From RHKX01 sp041393495 (lineage in GTDB: Bacteria; Actinomycetota; Thermoleophilia; Solirubrobacterales; 70-9), in NCBI GenBank assembly GCA_041393495.1, contig JAWKKA010000001.1, positions 62,001 through 126,000 of the forward strand: DNA of 64,000 bases. The letters run 5' to 3'. The notes below the pieces were generated by a model that was not told where the DNA came from, made no database searches, and saw only the letters and a program-made list of their open reading frames with translations. Both the position numbers and the translations under genes were made by a program. This document shows positions 10,701 through 17,904 of this stretch, piece after piece (within the stretch, counting starts at the first letter, position 1; every line of letters starts with the position of its first letter).

Positions 10701-11078
10701 GCCTGCGCGGCCCGCGACCGGATCGACGAGGCGGCCGAGGCGGCCGACTGGGCCCTGCGGAGGGTCCGCGACATCGGCTTCAACGCCTTCGTGCCGACGG
10801 CGTCGAGCGTCCTCGCTGAGGTGCTGGTGGACCGCGGCGATGACGAGTCGCTCGCGCGCGCCTCCGTGGTGATCGATCAGGGCGTGCGGACCGCGCGGCG
10901 GCTCGGCATGAGGCCGATGCTGATCGAGGCGCTGCGCGTCCGCGCCGCGGCATCCGCGGCGGGCGGGCGCGAGGAGGAGTCCCGCGCGGCGCTCGCCGAG
11001 GCGATCGCGATCGCGCGCGCGATCGACGCCGCCGGGGCGCTCGAGCGGCTCGGCGCCGCGCCGGCCGTCGGGCCCTGA
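7767..11078 (+). CDS. Zinc-ribbon / class III nucleotidyl cyclase / AAA ATPase / TPR-like regulator
   Basis: The 1103-aa multidomain protein starts with a zinc ribbon (CTRCGQ...FCAACG, residues 11-30), followed by a class III cyclase homology domain (TVLFADVAGSMELAE, TGDGIMALFG, GINSGTLVIGALG, about residues 65-240). An AAA_16 ATPase follows, with GIIGAAGVGKS near 290 and Walker B LVEDLHWIDPAS near 417. The C-terminal half is helical repeats. The architecture is common in actinobacteria and resembles LuxR-type large ATPases but lacks a terminal HTH. Whether the cyclase domain makes cAMP/cGMP cannot be told: both metal-binding Asp (FADVAG and TGDG) are present. A short cyclase remnant with the same motif lies at 20604-20717. 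Confidence 0.87.
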   Translation: MEGSPLGRTHCTRCGQVNPPGARFCAACGVELTIIATPGALAPPPELRERARAAAAEAAGRRRHATVLFADVAGSMELAERLDAEQWREVIDGLFKLLADAVHRHDGTVDKFTGDGIMALFGAPIADEDHARSACLAALEIRDEAPAYAARIDRDLGIRLRVRIGINSGTLVIGALGVSDDLQYTAIGHTVGLAQRMESLAPPDAILISESTAGLVRGYIELEDRGPVDVKGSTVPVGTFAPTGVGAARDRFDVARERGLTPLAGRSAEMAELEAALARAEEGEGGVVGIIGAAGVGKSRICHELVALCRDRGVAVYGTRCEPQGRDLPLLPVLRMMRGYFEIGDGEAPAAARTKVEERLLALDPSFEAELPLILDFLGVGDPADRPQMSAEARERRLNDLVRRMVLSRERLGPALALVEDLHWIDPASDRFLAALVAAASGTRTLVVVNMRPEYQADWMASSSYRQLPLREIRGSGLDELLRALLGADPSLDGLAALVGERTGGNPFFVEEVVRELDERGVLSGGRGDYRLAAEIDELVVPATVQAVLAARIDRLADPSRAALHAAAVIGPELTVEVLERVLGDAGPGVEEALRELVGAEFVRETSAHPRRRLSFVHPLTREVALETQLLAERQRLHVAAAAALEEVERDHLDESAATIAEHLEAGGRPLGAATWRVRAATWAERIGASAGLTQWEALAALDDELAVHEGEEADRLRLTWRLMVLSRSPLFGGDIDRLRHLYGEARAIAERREEAGVLANLHAAMGWCEATIAGRFPEYARAADLVLALEGRIADLGLRVSALAAITYADFFSGELESGIEKLERIIELTDADLDAGAGVGVVHPRAFAVSFRGWFFGYLGRFAEARAALEEGIEACERLDPESLIVTYICSGALAQLGERPPDATVMADAARAVDLAAEIGDVFLRVVALTWQASLLVTAGEPDRALGATTDGIGMLAGRGTGVEFEPPLRIAFARACAARDRIDEAAEAADWALRRVRDIGFNAFVPTASSVLAEVLVDRGDDESLARASVVIDQGVRTARRLGMRPMLIEALRVRAAASAAGGREEESRAALAEAIAIARAIDAAGALERLGAAPAVGP

Positions 11079-11230
11079 GCCGACCCCGTGCGCTGCGGGC
11101 CCACGACCTGCGCTCCACCTGCCCGTCACCTCGTCGTGTCGCGTGCGTGGCGAACGCAACATTCCCGGCGCGCCCCTGTTATGCAGTCTGTACCGGGCTG
11201 CGAGCGACTGGGGCATGCAGGAGCGATGAG

Positions 11231-12460
11231 ATGAGATCGAGGGCACTTCTTCTGGCGCTGGTGGCCACCGCGGCGACCGCGGCCTTCGCGCCGACCGCGA
11301 GCGCTGCGCCGACCGCGCCGCTGCCCGGTGGCAAGTACGTCGGCAAGGCGGCCGCAGGGACCGGCAAGCGGGTCGTGGTCAAGGTCCGCTCCAGCAACAG
11401 CCACGAGCAGTTCCGCGGCGTCGTCCGACTCCGTTGTGCCGGCGTGAGCGCCCGCTTCAGCACTGGTGACGGTCGCTTCATCGCCCGCAAGCGCCGCGGC
11501 GGCCGGACGATCTTCAAGGCGAGGGGCCGGTTTGTGACGATGAACCAGGTCAAGGGGGCGGTCGTGCGGATGAATCGGCACCGCCGCCACGGGTCGTGCC
11601 GCCCGTCCGATTTCCGTGCTCGCCTTGCCAACTCGCCGCGCATTCACGAGCGCACGGTGACGTACGGTCCCTTCTCGGTCGAGCCCGGCATGGGCCACGG
11701 CCACGGTGGCCTCAACACCGCGCTGGGCAACATCGACAAGCCCTGCGAGGACTGCCAGATCGTCGCCATGTCCGCCGATCTCACCGAGGCGGACGGCCGC
11801 AGCGCCAACTACGACACCGAGTCGATGCTGCACCACGTCGTCCTCTTCAACCAGGGGGCCAGGGACGCGACCTGCCCCGGTCGGCCGGAGCGCTTCTTCG
11901 CGGCGGGCAACGAGCGTACCCCTCTCCTGCTCCCCCGCGGCTTCGGCTACCCGGTCGCGGCCGGCGATCGCTGGCGGCTGATCACCCACCTGATGAACAT
12001 GGGCGCGGCGACGAAGGACCTCTACATCAAGGTCAGCTTCGCCTACGTCGAGGGCGCGAGTGGCCTGCAGCCGGCGAAGCCGTTCTGGCTCGACATCAAC
12101 AACTGCGGGAGCTCGCAGTACGAGACCCCGGCCGGCGATCACACCGCGGTACGTGGCTTCACCGTGACGCCGGAGATGGCCGGCAGGCTGGTCGCGATCG
12201 GCGGCCACCTCCACGACCACGGCACGCACATCTCGGCGACCGACACCACGACCGGGCAGCTGCTCTGTGACGCGGCCGCCGGCTACGACAACGATCCATC
12301 CTACATGGGCCACATCGACAGCGTCGGCGGCTGCCTCGGCCGCTCGGTCGGGACGCTCAACGCCGGCGACAACCTCGAGCTGAGAAGCAGCTACGACGCG
12401 CCCGAGGCGATCCCCGACGTGATGGGGATCATGGTCGGCTACGTGGCGCCGCCGGGCTGA
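11231..12460 (+). CDS. Secreted protein resembling copper type II monooxygenases (PHM/DBH fold)
   Basis: The 409-aa product has a clear signal peptide (MRSRALLLALVATAATAAFAPTASA). After a basic beta-rich N-terminal part come SMLHHVVLFNQG and, later, GGHLHDHGTHI. Adjacent His pairs followed by an H-x-H are the copper ligands of peptidylglycine/dopamine monooxygenases, so copper binding outside the cell is inferred. No complete ligand set was verified and the substrate is unknown. ATG 11231 is preceded by AGGAGC; the frame opens at 11147 but the earlier residues would precede the signal peptide. It stands alone, with about 150 bp upstream that hold no recognisable gene. Confidence 0.6.
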   Translation: MRSRALLLALVATAATAAFAPTASAAPTAPLPGGKYVGKAAAGTGKRVVVKVRSSNSHEQFRGVVRLRCAGVSARFSTGDGRFIARKRRGGRTIFKARGRFVTMNQVKGAVVRMNRHRRHGSCRPSDFRARLANSPRIHERTVTYGPFSVEPGMGHGHGGLNTALGNIDKPCEDCQIVAMSADLTEADGRSANYDTESMLHHVVLFNQGARDATCPGRPERFFAAGNERTPLLLPRGFGYPVAAGDRWRLITHLMNMGAATKDLYIKVSFAYVEGASGLQPAKPFWLDINNCGSSQYETPAGDHTAVRGFTVTPEMAGRLVAIGGHLHDHGTHISATDTTTGQLLCDAAAGYDNDPSYMGHIDSVGGCLGRSVGTLNAGDNLELRSSYDAPEAIPDVMGIMVGYVAPPG

Positions 12461-12649
12461 GCGGCCGGGCGCCGCGCCGCCGGCGCTACGGGGCTCCCTC
12501 GAAGGCTTGCCGAACGTCGATCCGGCCTGAAAGGACCTGCTGCGTTCATCGACTGAACGTCGGGGGCTGCCACGCGAGTCCGGCGATCAACGCGGCAGCA
12601 GCCGTGGATTCGCGGCGCCTGCCGATCCCACAACCCCAGGGCAATGAGG

Positions 12650-12655
12650 TAGCGT
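12650..12655 (+). promoter_or_regulatory. -10 box (TAGCGT) for the ABC exporter, leaderless
   Basis: TAGCGT ends seven nt before GTG 12663, so transcription should begin at or next to the start codon. No convincing -35 is seen. Confidence 0.45.
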
Positions 12656-12662
12656 CGAGGCC

Positions 12663-13383
12663 GTGGAGTCGGGCGGCGGACGTCCCGCAGCGATCCGGGC
12701 GACGGCCCTCACGAAGACCTACGGCGAAGGCATCCTTGCGGTCCACGCGCTCTCCGGCGTCGACCTCGACATCGCTGCCGGCGAGTTCGTCGTGATGCTC
12801 GGCCCGTCGGGATCGGGGAAGACGACGCTGCTCAACGTCGTGGGCGGCATCGAACCGCCGACGGCGGGCGAGGTCGAGGTGGCCGGCCGGTCGCTCTCGG
12901 GCCTCGGCGAGGACGAGCGGACCGAGTTCCGGCGCAGCACCGTCGGGTTCATCTTCCAGTTCTTCAACCTGATCCCGACCCTGACCGCGCTCGAGAACGT
13001 CCAGCTCGTCGCCGAGCTCTCGGACCGCCCCGACCGATCCGAGGAGATGCTCGAGCGGGTCGGGCTCGCCGATCGCCTCGCGCATTTCCCGGCGCAGCTG
13101 TCCGGCGGCGAGCAGCAGCGGGTCGCGGTCGCACGGGCGCTCGCGGGGGTCCGCAGGTGCTGCTCGGCGACGAGCCGACCGGCGCGCTCGACCTCGACAC
13201 CGGACGGCTGGTCCTCGACCTGCTGCGCGAGCTCAGCGACGAGCTCGAGCGGACGATGGTCCTGGTCACCCACAACGCCGCGATCGCAGGAATGGCCGAC
13301 CGCGTCCTCAGCCTCCGTGACGGAGGATCGTCGCTGACCACCGCAACCAGGATCCGGTGGCGGCGGGGGAGCTCGAGTGGTGA
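12663..13383 (+). CDS. MacB/LolD-type ABC transporter ATP-binding protein (two single-base deletions)
   Basis: The product (240 aa after correction) has Walker A LGPSGSGKTTLLN, Q-loop IFQFFNL, signature LSGGEQQRVAVARAL, Walker B VLLGDEPTGALD and switch VLVTHN. Two G-run deletions break it. One near 13150 (five G for six) separates the signature from Walker B; one near 13324 (GACGGAGG for GACGGGAGG) removes the natural end. With both repaired it ends DPVAAGELEW-TGA at 13381-13383. Without repair Walker B appears fused to the permease, which is an artefact. It energises the FtsX-type permease that starts five bases later. Confidence 0.85.
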
Positions 13384-13387
13384 GGCC

Positions 13388-15751
13388 GTGAGGACGCTGC
13401 GCAGGAAGCTGCGCCGCGACGTGCGCCGGCAGCGAGCGCAGTTCTTCGCGATCGGGCTGACGATCTTCCTCGGGGTGGCGCTGTTCGGGGCGACCTACGA
13501 CGCCTATCGCAACCTGAACGACTCCTACGCCCGCGCCTTCGTCGACTATCGCTTCGCGAACCTGACGATCAGCGGCGGCGACATCGCCCGAATCGCGGAT
13601 CGCGCCCGATCGATGCCCGGGGTCGAATCGGTGGCGAGCAGGGTCGAGGCGGACCTCCCGCTCGAGGTCGGCGAGACGAAGCTGCTCGGGCGCGTGGTCG
13701 GGATGCCGGCGGGTCGGCAGCCACCGGTCGACCGCGTCGAGGTCGGTGCGGGCGGCTACCTTCGTGCTTCCTCCCCCCGGGGGGTGCTCGTCGAGCGGCA
13801 CATGGCGGAGCATTTCGACCTCACGCCCGGCGATTCGCTTCGCGTCGCCGGGCCTGGCGGCGACGTCGGCGTCGAGGTCGCCGGGGTCGCCGAGTCGCCT
13901 GAGTACTTCTGGCCGGCCCGAAGCCGCCAGGACATCCTTCCCTCCCCCGACGACTTCGGCGTCATCTTCGCCGGCGAGGGGCTTGCCGAGCGGCTGGCCG
14001 GATCCAGCGGGCCGAATCAGGTCGTCGTCTACTACGACGGGGGCGAGGCGTCGGCCGGGCTCACCGCAGCGCTGACCCGGATGGCCGCGACCCACGGGGC
14101 GAGCGCGACGATCGCTCGTGTCGATCAGCCTTCGAACAGCGCGCTGCAGGAGGACGTCAAGGGCTTTCGGGAGATGGCGATCCTCTTTCCGCTGCTCTTC
14201 CTGACTGCCGCGGCGCTTGCCACCGGCATCCTGATGCGGCGGCTGGTCACCTCGCAGCGCCCCGTGATCGGAATGCTCCGGGCCTGTGGCTACTCCCAGG
14301 GCCAGGTCACGCGTCACTACCTGTCGTTCGGCCTCGCGGCGGGGGTCGCGGGGAGCGTCCCCGGTGCCATCGCCGCGGTCACTCTCGCGGGCCCCATGAC
14401 CCACGCCTACACCGACGCGCTCTCGATCCCGGTGACCCTCGTGCGGGTCTCGCCGCTGACGGTCCTCGCCGGTCTCGCGTTCGGCGTCCTGGTCGGCGCG
14501 CTGGCCGCCGCGCTGCCCGCCCGCGCCGCCGCGAAGGTCCCGCCCGCCGAGGCGATGCGAAGCATCTCTCCGCCGAGCGCGGCCGGCGAGAGCCTTGCCG
14601 AGCGGGCGATCCCCGGGCTGCGGAAGGCCCCGGTTCGCTGGCGGCTGGTGCTGCGTTCGATCGGGCGCAACCGTCGCCGCTCGCTCGCGACCGTGGTCGG
14701 CGTCGTGCTCGCGCTCACCCTCGTCCTCGTCTCGTGGGGGATGGTCGACACGGCGCAGATCCTGATCGCCCGGCAGTTCGATCAGGTCGAGCGCCAGGAC
14801 GCGCAGCTGTACTTCCATGGCAGAGCGTCGGCGGCGGATCTCGGGCGGGTCCGCCGCACCGCCGGCGTCGCGGAAGCCGAGCCCGGCCTCGAGACGCCCG
14901 TTTCCGTATCGGCCAACGGCCACAGCTACGAGACCGCCCTGATCGGACTCGAGCCGGACACCGACATGCACGGCTTCCTGCCCGCCGACGGTGACCCGGC
15001 CACCCTCGAAGGAGCCGGCGTCATCGCCGGCAAGGCCCTTGCGGATGAGCTCGGGATCGCACGGGGAGATCCGGTCGAGCTGAGCATCCCCCAGCCTCCG
15101 GTGCGGGTGCGGGCGCCGGTGTCGGCCTTCGTCGACGAGCCGCTCGGCACCTACGTCTACGCGTCGCTCGCCCCGATCCGCGGACGCATCGGAGATCGCC
15201 TCGGCGTCGGCAACCTGGTGTTGGCTCGTTACGCGCCCGGGGTCGACCGCGACCAGATGCGCCGCCGGCTGAGCCGGCTCCCCGGGGTCGTCGCGTTCGA
15301 GGACTCCCGCCAGCTTCGCGAGACCGTCGACGCCTACCTCGGCCTGTACTACGCCTTCGTCGGCATCATGCTCGCCCTCGGCGGGGCGATGGCGTTCGCG
15401 CTGCTCTACAACGGGATCCAGGCGAACCTCGCCGAGCGTTCCGTCGAGGTGGCGACGCTGCGAGCGGCCGGGATCCCGTTCCGATCATTGGCGCGGATGA
15501 TCACCGCCGAGAACGTTCTGTTGACTCTGCTGGGAATCGTCCCCGGGCTGATCGCCGGATACCTCGTCGCGCGCGGCTTCATGGCGTCGTTCTCGAGCGA
15601 CCAGTTCAGCTTCGATCTCGAGTTCAGGACCTCGACCCTGATCATCTCCTCGCTTGCGATCGTCCTCGTTGCCCTGCTCTCGCAGGTTCCCGGCCTGCGC
15701 GCCGTGCGGAGCCTCGACATCGCGACCGTTGTCCGTGAGCGCTCCGCGTAG
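13388..15751 (+). CDS. FtsX/MacB-family ABC transporter permease
   Basis: The 787-aa product has a TM segment near the N-terminus (QFFAIGLTIFLGVALFGATY), a large extracytoplasmic domain, three TM helices, then a second periplasmic-type domain and a last FtsX domain with three TM helices (LGLYYAFVGIMLALGGAMAF onward). This is the two-FtsX-domain layout of actinobacterial exporters for lipids or peptides. The GTG at 13388 follows the ATPase stop by four bases. The substrate is unknown. Downstream is about 165 bp with a CGGCCATGGCCG palindrome and no gene. Confidence 0.87.
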   Translation: MRTLRRKLRRDVRRQRAQFFAIGLTIFLGVALFGATYDAYRNLNDSYARAFVDYRFANLTISGGDIARIADRARSMPGVESVASRVEADLPLEVGETKLLGRVVGMPAGRQPPVDRVEVGAGGYLRASSPRGVLVERHMAEHFDLTPGDSLRVAGPGGDVGVEVAGVAESPEYFWPARSRQDILPSPDDFGVIFAGEGLAERLAGSSGPNQVVVYYDGGEASAGLTAALTRMAATHGASATIARVDQPSNSALQEDVKGFREMAILFPLLFLTAAALATGILMRRLVTSQRPVIGMLRACGYSQGQVTRHYLSFGLAAGVAGSVPGAIAAVTLAGPMTHAYTDALSIPVTLVRVSPLTVLAGLAFGVLVGALAAALPARAAAKVPPAEAMRSISPPSAAGESLAERAIPGLRKAPVRWRLVLRSIGRNRRRSLATVVGVVLALTLVLVSWGMVDTAQILIARQFDQVERQDAQLYFHGRASAADLGRVRRTAGVAEAEPGLETPVSVSANGHSYETALIGLEPDTDMHGFLPADGDPATLEGAGVIAGKALADELGIARGDPVELSIPQPPVRVRAPVSAFVDEPLGTYVYASLAPIRGRIGDRLGVGNLVLARYAPGVDRDQMRRRLSRLPGVVAFEDSRQLRETVDAYLGLYYAFVGIMLALGGAMAFALLYNGIQANLAERSVEVATLRAAGIPFRSLARMITAENVLLTLLGIVPGLIAGYLVARGFMASFSSDQFSFDLEFRTSTLIISSLAIVLVALLSQVPGLRAVRSLDIATVVRERSA

Positions 15752-15917
15752 CGGCCATGGCCGAACCCTCTCGATGACGCGCAATCTCGCCCCGCGCCCG
15801 GCGTCCTGATCGACTCTCTCCCGTGCCCTCGGCTGCTGGGGCTGAGCACGCCCGCTCACCCGCTTCGAGCCCGCGAATGAGCCCGGTCGTGTGCCCTGAC
15901 TTGTGGCTCCGGCGTGC

Positions 15918-16604
15918 TCACGAGGCCGGACGTTCCCCCTGACCGACCGGCTCATGTCCGTCCGCCTCGAACAGCCGGGTCCGGTAGGCGAGGACGACCG
16001 CCTGCACGCGGTCGCGGAGCTCGAGCTTCTGGAGGATGTGCGTGACGTGCGTCTTGACGGTCGTCTCCTCGATCTGGAGCTCCGCTCCGATCTCGGCGTT
16101 CGAGAGCCCCGCGGCGATCAGCCGGAAGATCTCCCGCTCACGGTCGGTCAGCTCCTCGAACCCCTCCGGCGGCTCGGGCCGGGCGACCCGCGCGAACTGC
16201 CGGATCACCCGCTTCGTCACCGCCGGCGAGAGCAGCGCATCACCGCTGGCGACCGTGCGAATCGCGGCGATCAGCTGCTCAGGGGGGTCGTCCTTGAGCA
16301 CGAAGCCGCTGGCGCCGGCGCTGAGCGCCTCGTAGACGTACTCGTCGAGGCCGAACGTCGTCAGGATGAGGACCCGGGCGGCCGGGTCGGCGGCGAGGAT
16401 GCGCCGGGTCGCCTCGAGCCCGTCGAGCTCGGGCATCCGGATGTCCATCAGGACGACGGTCGGGTCACAGCGTGCGGCCTTCGCCACCGCCTCGAGCCCG
16501 TCGCGCGCTTCGGCCACGACCTCGATGCCCGACTCGCCGGACAGCAACATGCGGAAGCCGGCCCGGACCATCGACTGGTCGTCGGCCACCAGCACGCGGA
16601 TCAT
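15918..16604 (-). CDS. NarL/LuxR-type response regulator
   Basis: The 228-aa product has a receiver domain with the phosphoacceptor Asp in VVLMDIRMPELDG (near residue 54), acidic pair ADDQ, TTF for the conserved Thr and KDD for the Lys. A LuxR helix-turn-helix follows (LTDREREIFRLIAAGLSNAE ... TTVKTHVTHILQKL). ATG 16604 overlaps the kinase stop (TGATG), so the pair is translationally coupled. It probably regulates the divergent MMPL pump or the neighbouring MacB-type exporter; target inferred from position only. Confidence 0.92.
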   Translation of the reverse strand: MIRVLVADDQSMVRAGFRMLLSGESGIEVVAEARDGLEAVAKAARCDPTVVLMDIRMPELDGLEATRRILAADPAARVLILTTFGLDEYVYEALSAGASGFVLKDDPPEQLIAAIRTVASGDALLSPAVTKRVIRQFARVARPEPPEGFEELTDREREIFRLIAAGLSNAEIGAELQIEETTVKTHVTHILQKLELRDRVQAVVLAYRTRLFEADGHEPVGQGERPAS

Positions 16605-17770
16605 CACTCGCCGCCCCCGTCGAGGGGAAGCCGCGCCCTGAGGACGAAGCCGGGCTCGTCCGCGGCGGCCGCCGTCAGCTCGCCGCCGTAGACCTTGACC
16701 CGCTCGCGGATGCCGACGAGGCCGTGGCCGGCGTCTGCGTCCGGTGCGGCGCCGCGGCCGTCATCACGGATCTCGATGTCGAGCTCGCCGGTGCGGTAGC
16801 GGACGGTGACGTCGGCGTGGCTCGCCCGTGCGTGCTTGAGCGCGTTGGTGAGCCCTTCCTGGACGATCCGGTAAGCGGTGAGGTCGAGCGCCTGCGGCAG
16901 CGGGTAGGGCTCGCCGTCGGTATGGAGCTCGACGGGCAGCCCGGCATCGCCGACCCGCTCCAGCAGGGGGCCGAGATCGGCGAGGCCGGGCTGCGGTCCG
17001 AGCGCGACCTCCTCGCCATCGTGGCGCATGGCGCCGAGCAGCTGGCGCATCTCCGCAAGCGCGGTGCGGCCGGTCCGCTCGACTCCCGCGAGCGCCTCCA
17101 TCTCCTCGGGGTCCGTCGCGGTCAGACGGTGCCGCACGGCGCCGACCTGGAGCACCATCACGCTGACCGCGTGCGCGACGATGTCGTGCAGCTCGCGGGC
17201 GATCCGGGCCCGTTCCTCGGCGACCGCGACGCGGGCCGCCGCCTCGCGCTCGCGCTCGGCCTGCATCGCGCGCAGCTCGGCCGCCTCTGCCTGCTCGACC
17301 CGCCCGCGCATCGCGAAGCCGGCCAGCCAGCTGATCGCGAACAGCAGCGGGGTGAGGGCGAAGTCGCCCGCGTCGCTCGTCGGATCGTTGTAGACGACGA
17401 TCGCCGCCCCGGCCACCACGATGAGCAGGCCGAGTCGCGCCTGGGCGGCGTCGCGGACGTTGCCGAGCAGGAACGCGGCCACGAACCCGGCGATGAAGGC
17501 GATGGGGCTGTAGGTGATCAGCCGACCGTCGAGGAACGAGGCCGCCGCGGCGAGCATCCAGACCGCCGCGGGAGCCGCGAACGGAAAGCGCCGCCGCGCC
17601 AGGAGCGGCAGCACCACGAGCGCGATCGCGGGTGCGGCGAGCCAGATCGAGGTCTCCAGCTCTCGCGCCGGGTCGTTCCTCGTCGCGGCCTCGAGCACGC
17701 TCGCGCCCGCGGCGATCAGGACGAGGGCATCGAGGCCATACGCGCGGGCGGGATGCCAGACCCGGTTCAC
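16604..17770 (-). CDS. Two-component sensor histidine kinase (HisKA_3/DesK-NarX class)
   Basis: The 388-aa product has about six N-terminal TM segments without a large sensor domain, then a HisKA_3 dimerisation helix with the phospho-His in ARIARELHDIVAHAVSVM (near residue 190), and an HATPase_c domain (VQEGLTNALKHA, IEIRDDGRGA, GHGLVGIRERV). Such kinases usually sense membrane or envelope state. The open frame continues upstream to 17866, but a TACGTT box six nt before GTG 17770 favours a leaderless start there. Its partner regulator overlaps downstream, and an MMPL pump is divergent. Confidence 0.9.
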   Translation of the reverse strand: MNRVWHPARAYGLDALVLIAAGASVLEAATRNDPARELETSIWLAAPAIALVVLPLLARRRFPFAAPAAVWMLAAAASFLDGRLITYSPIAFIAGFVAAFLLGNVRDAAQARLGLLIVVAGAAIVVYNDPTSDAGDFALTPLLFAISWLAGFAMRGRVEQAEAAELRAMQAEREREAAARVAVAEERARIARELHDIVAHAVSVMVLQVGAVRHRLTATDPEEMEALAGVERTGRTALAEMRQLLGAMRHDGEEVALGPQPGLADLGPLLERVGDAGLPVELHTDGEPYPLPQALDLTAYRIVQEGLTNALKHARASHADVTVRYRTGELDIEIRDDGRGAAPDADAGHGLVGIRERVKVYGGELTAAAADEPGFVLRARLPLDGGGE

Positions 17771-17776
17771 GCGCTG

Positions 17777-17782
17777 AACGTA
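17777..17782 (-). promoter_or_regulatory. -10 box (TACGTT) for the histidine kinase, leaderless
   Basis: On the minus strand TACGTT ends six nt before GTG 17770. This decides between that start and longer in-frame alternatives. Confidence 0.45.
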
Positions 17783-17904
17783 CTGGAGCCCCCGGGGAGC
17801 CGCCTCCGACCTGAGTAGGAGAAGAGATCGTCCCTCGCGACGATGAAGCGGGCCCGCCTCGCGCATACGGTCGCCGCATGGACCCGACGAGCGAAGGAGA
17901 GGTC

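Noticed and set aside
5103..11246. 2047-aa open frame on the minus strand
   Set aside because: Antisense to the helicase and cyclase genes in very G+C-rich DNA; composition is Arg/Asp/Gly/Pro-rich with no recognisable motif, whereas the plus strand encodes complete known domains.
13157..15751. Apparent fusion of an ABC ATPase C-terminus to an FtsX permease
   Set aside because: Caused by two single-G deletions; repairing them restores a normal ATPase stop at 13381-13383 and a separate permease start at 13388.
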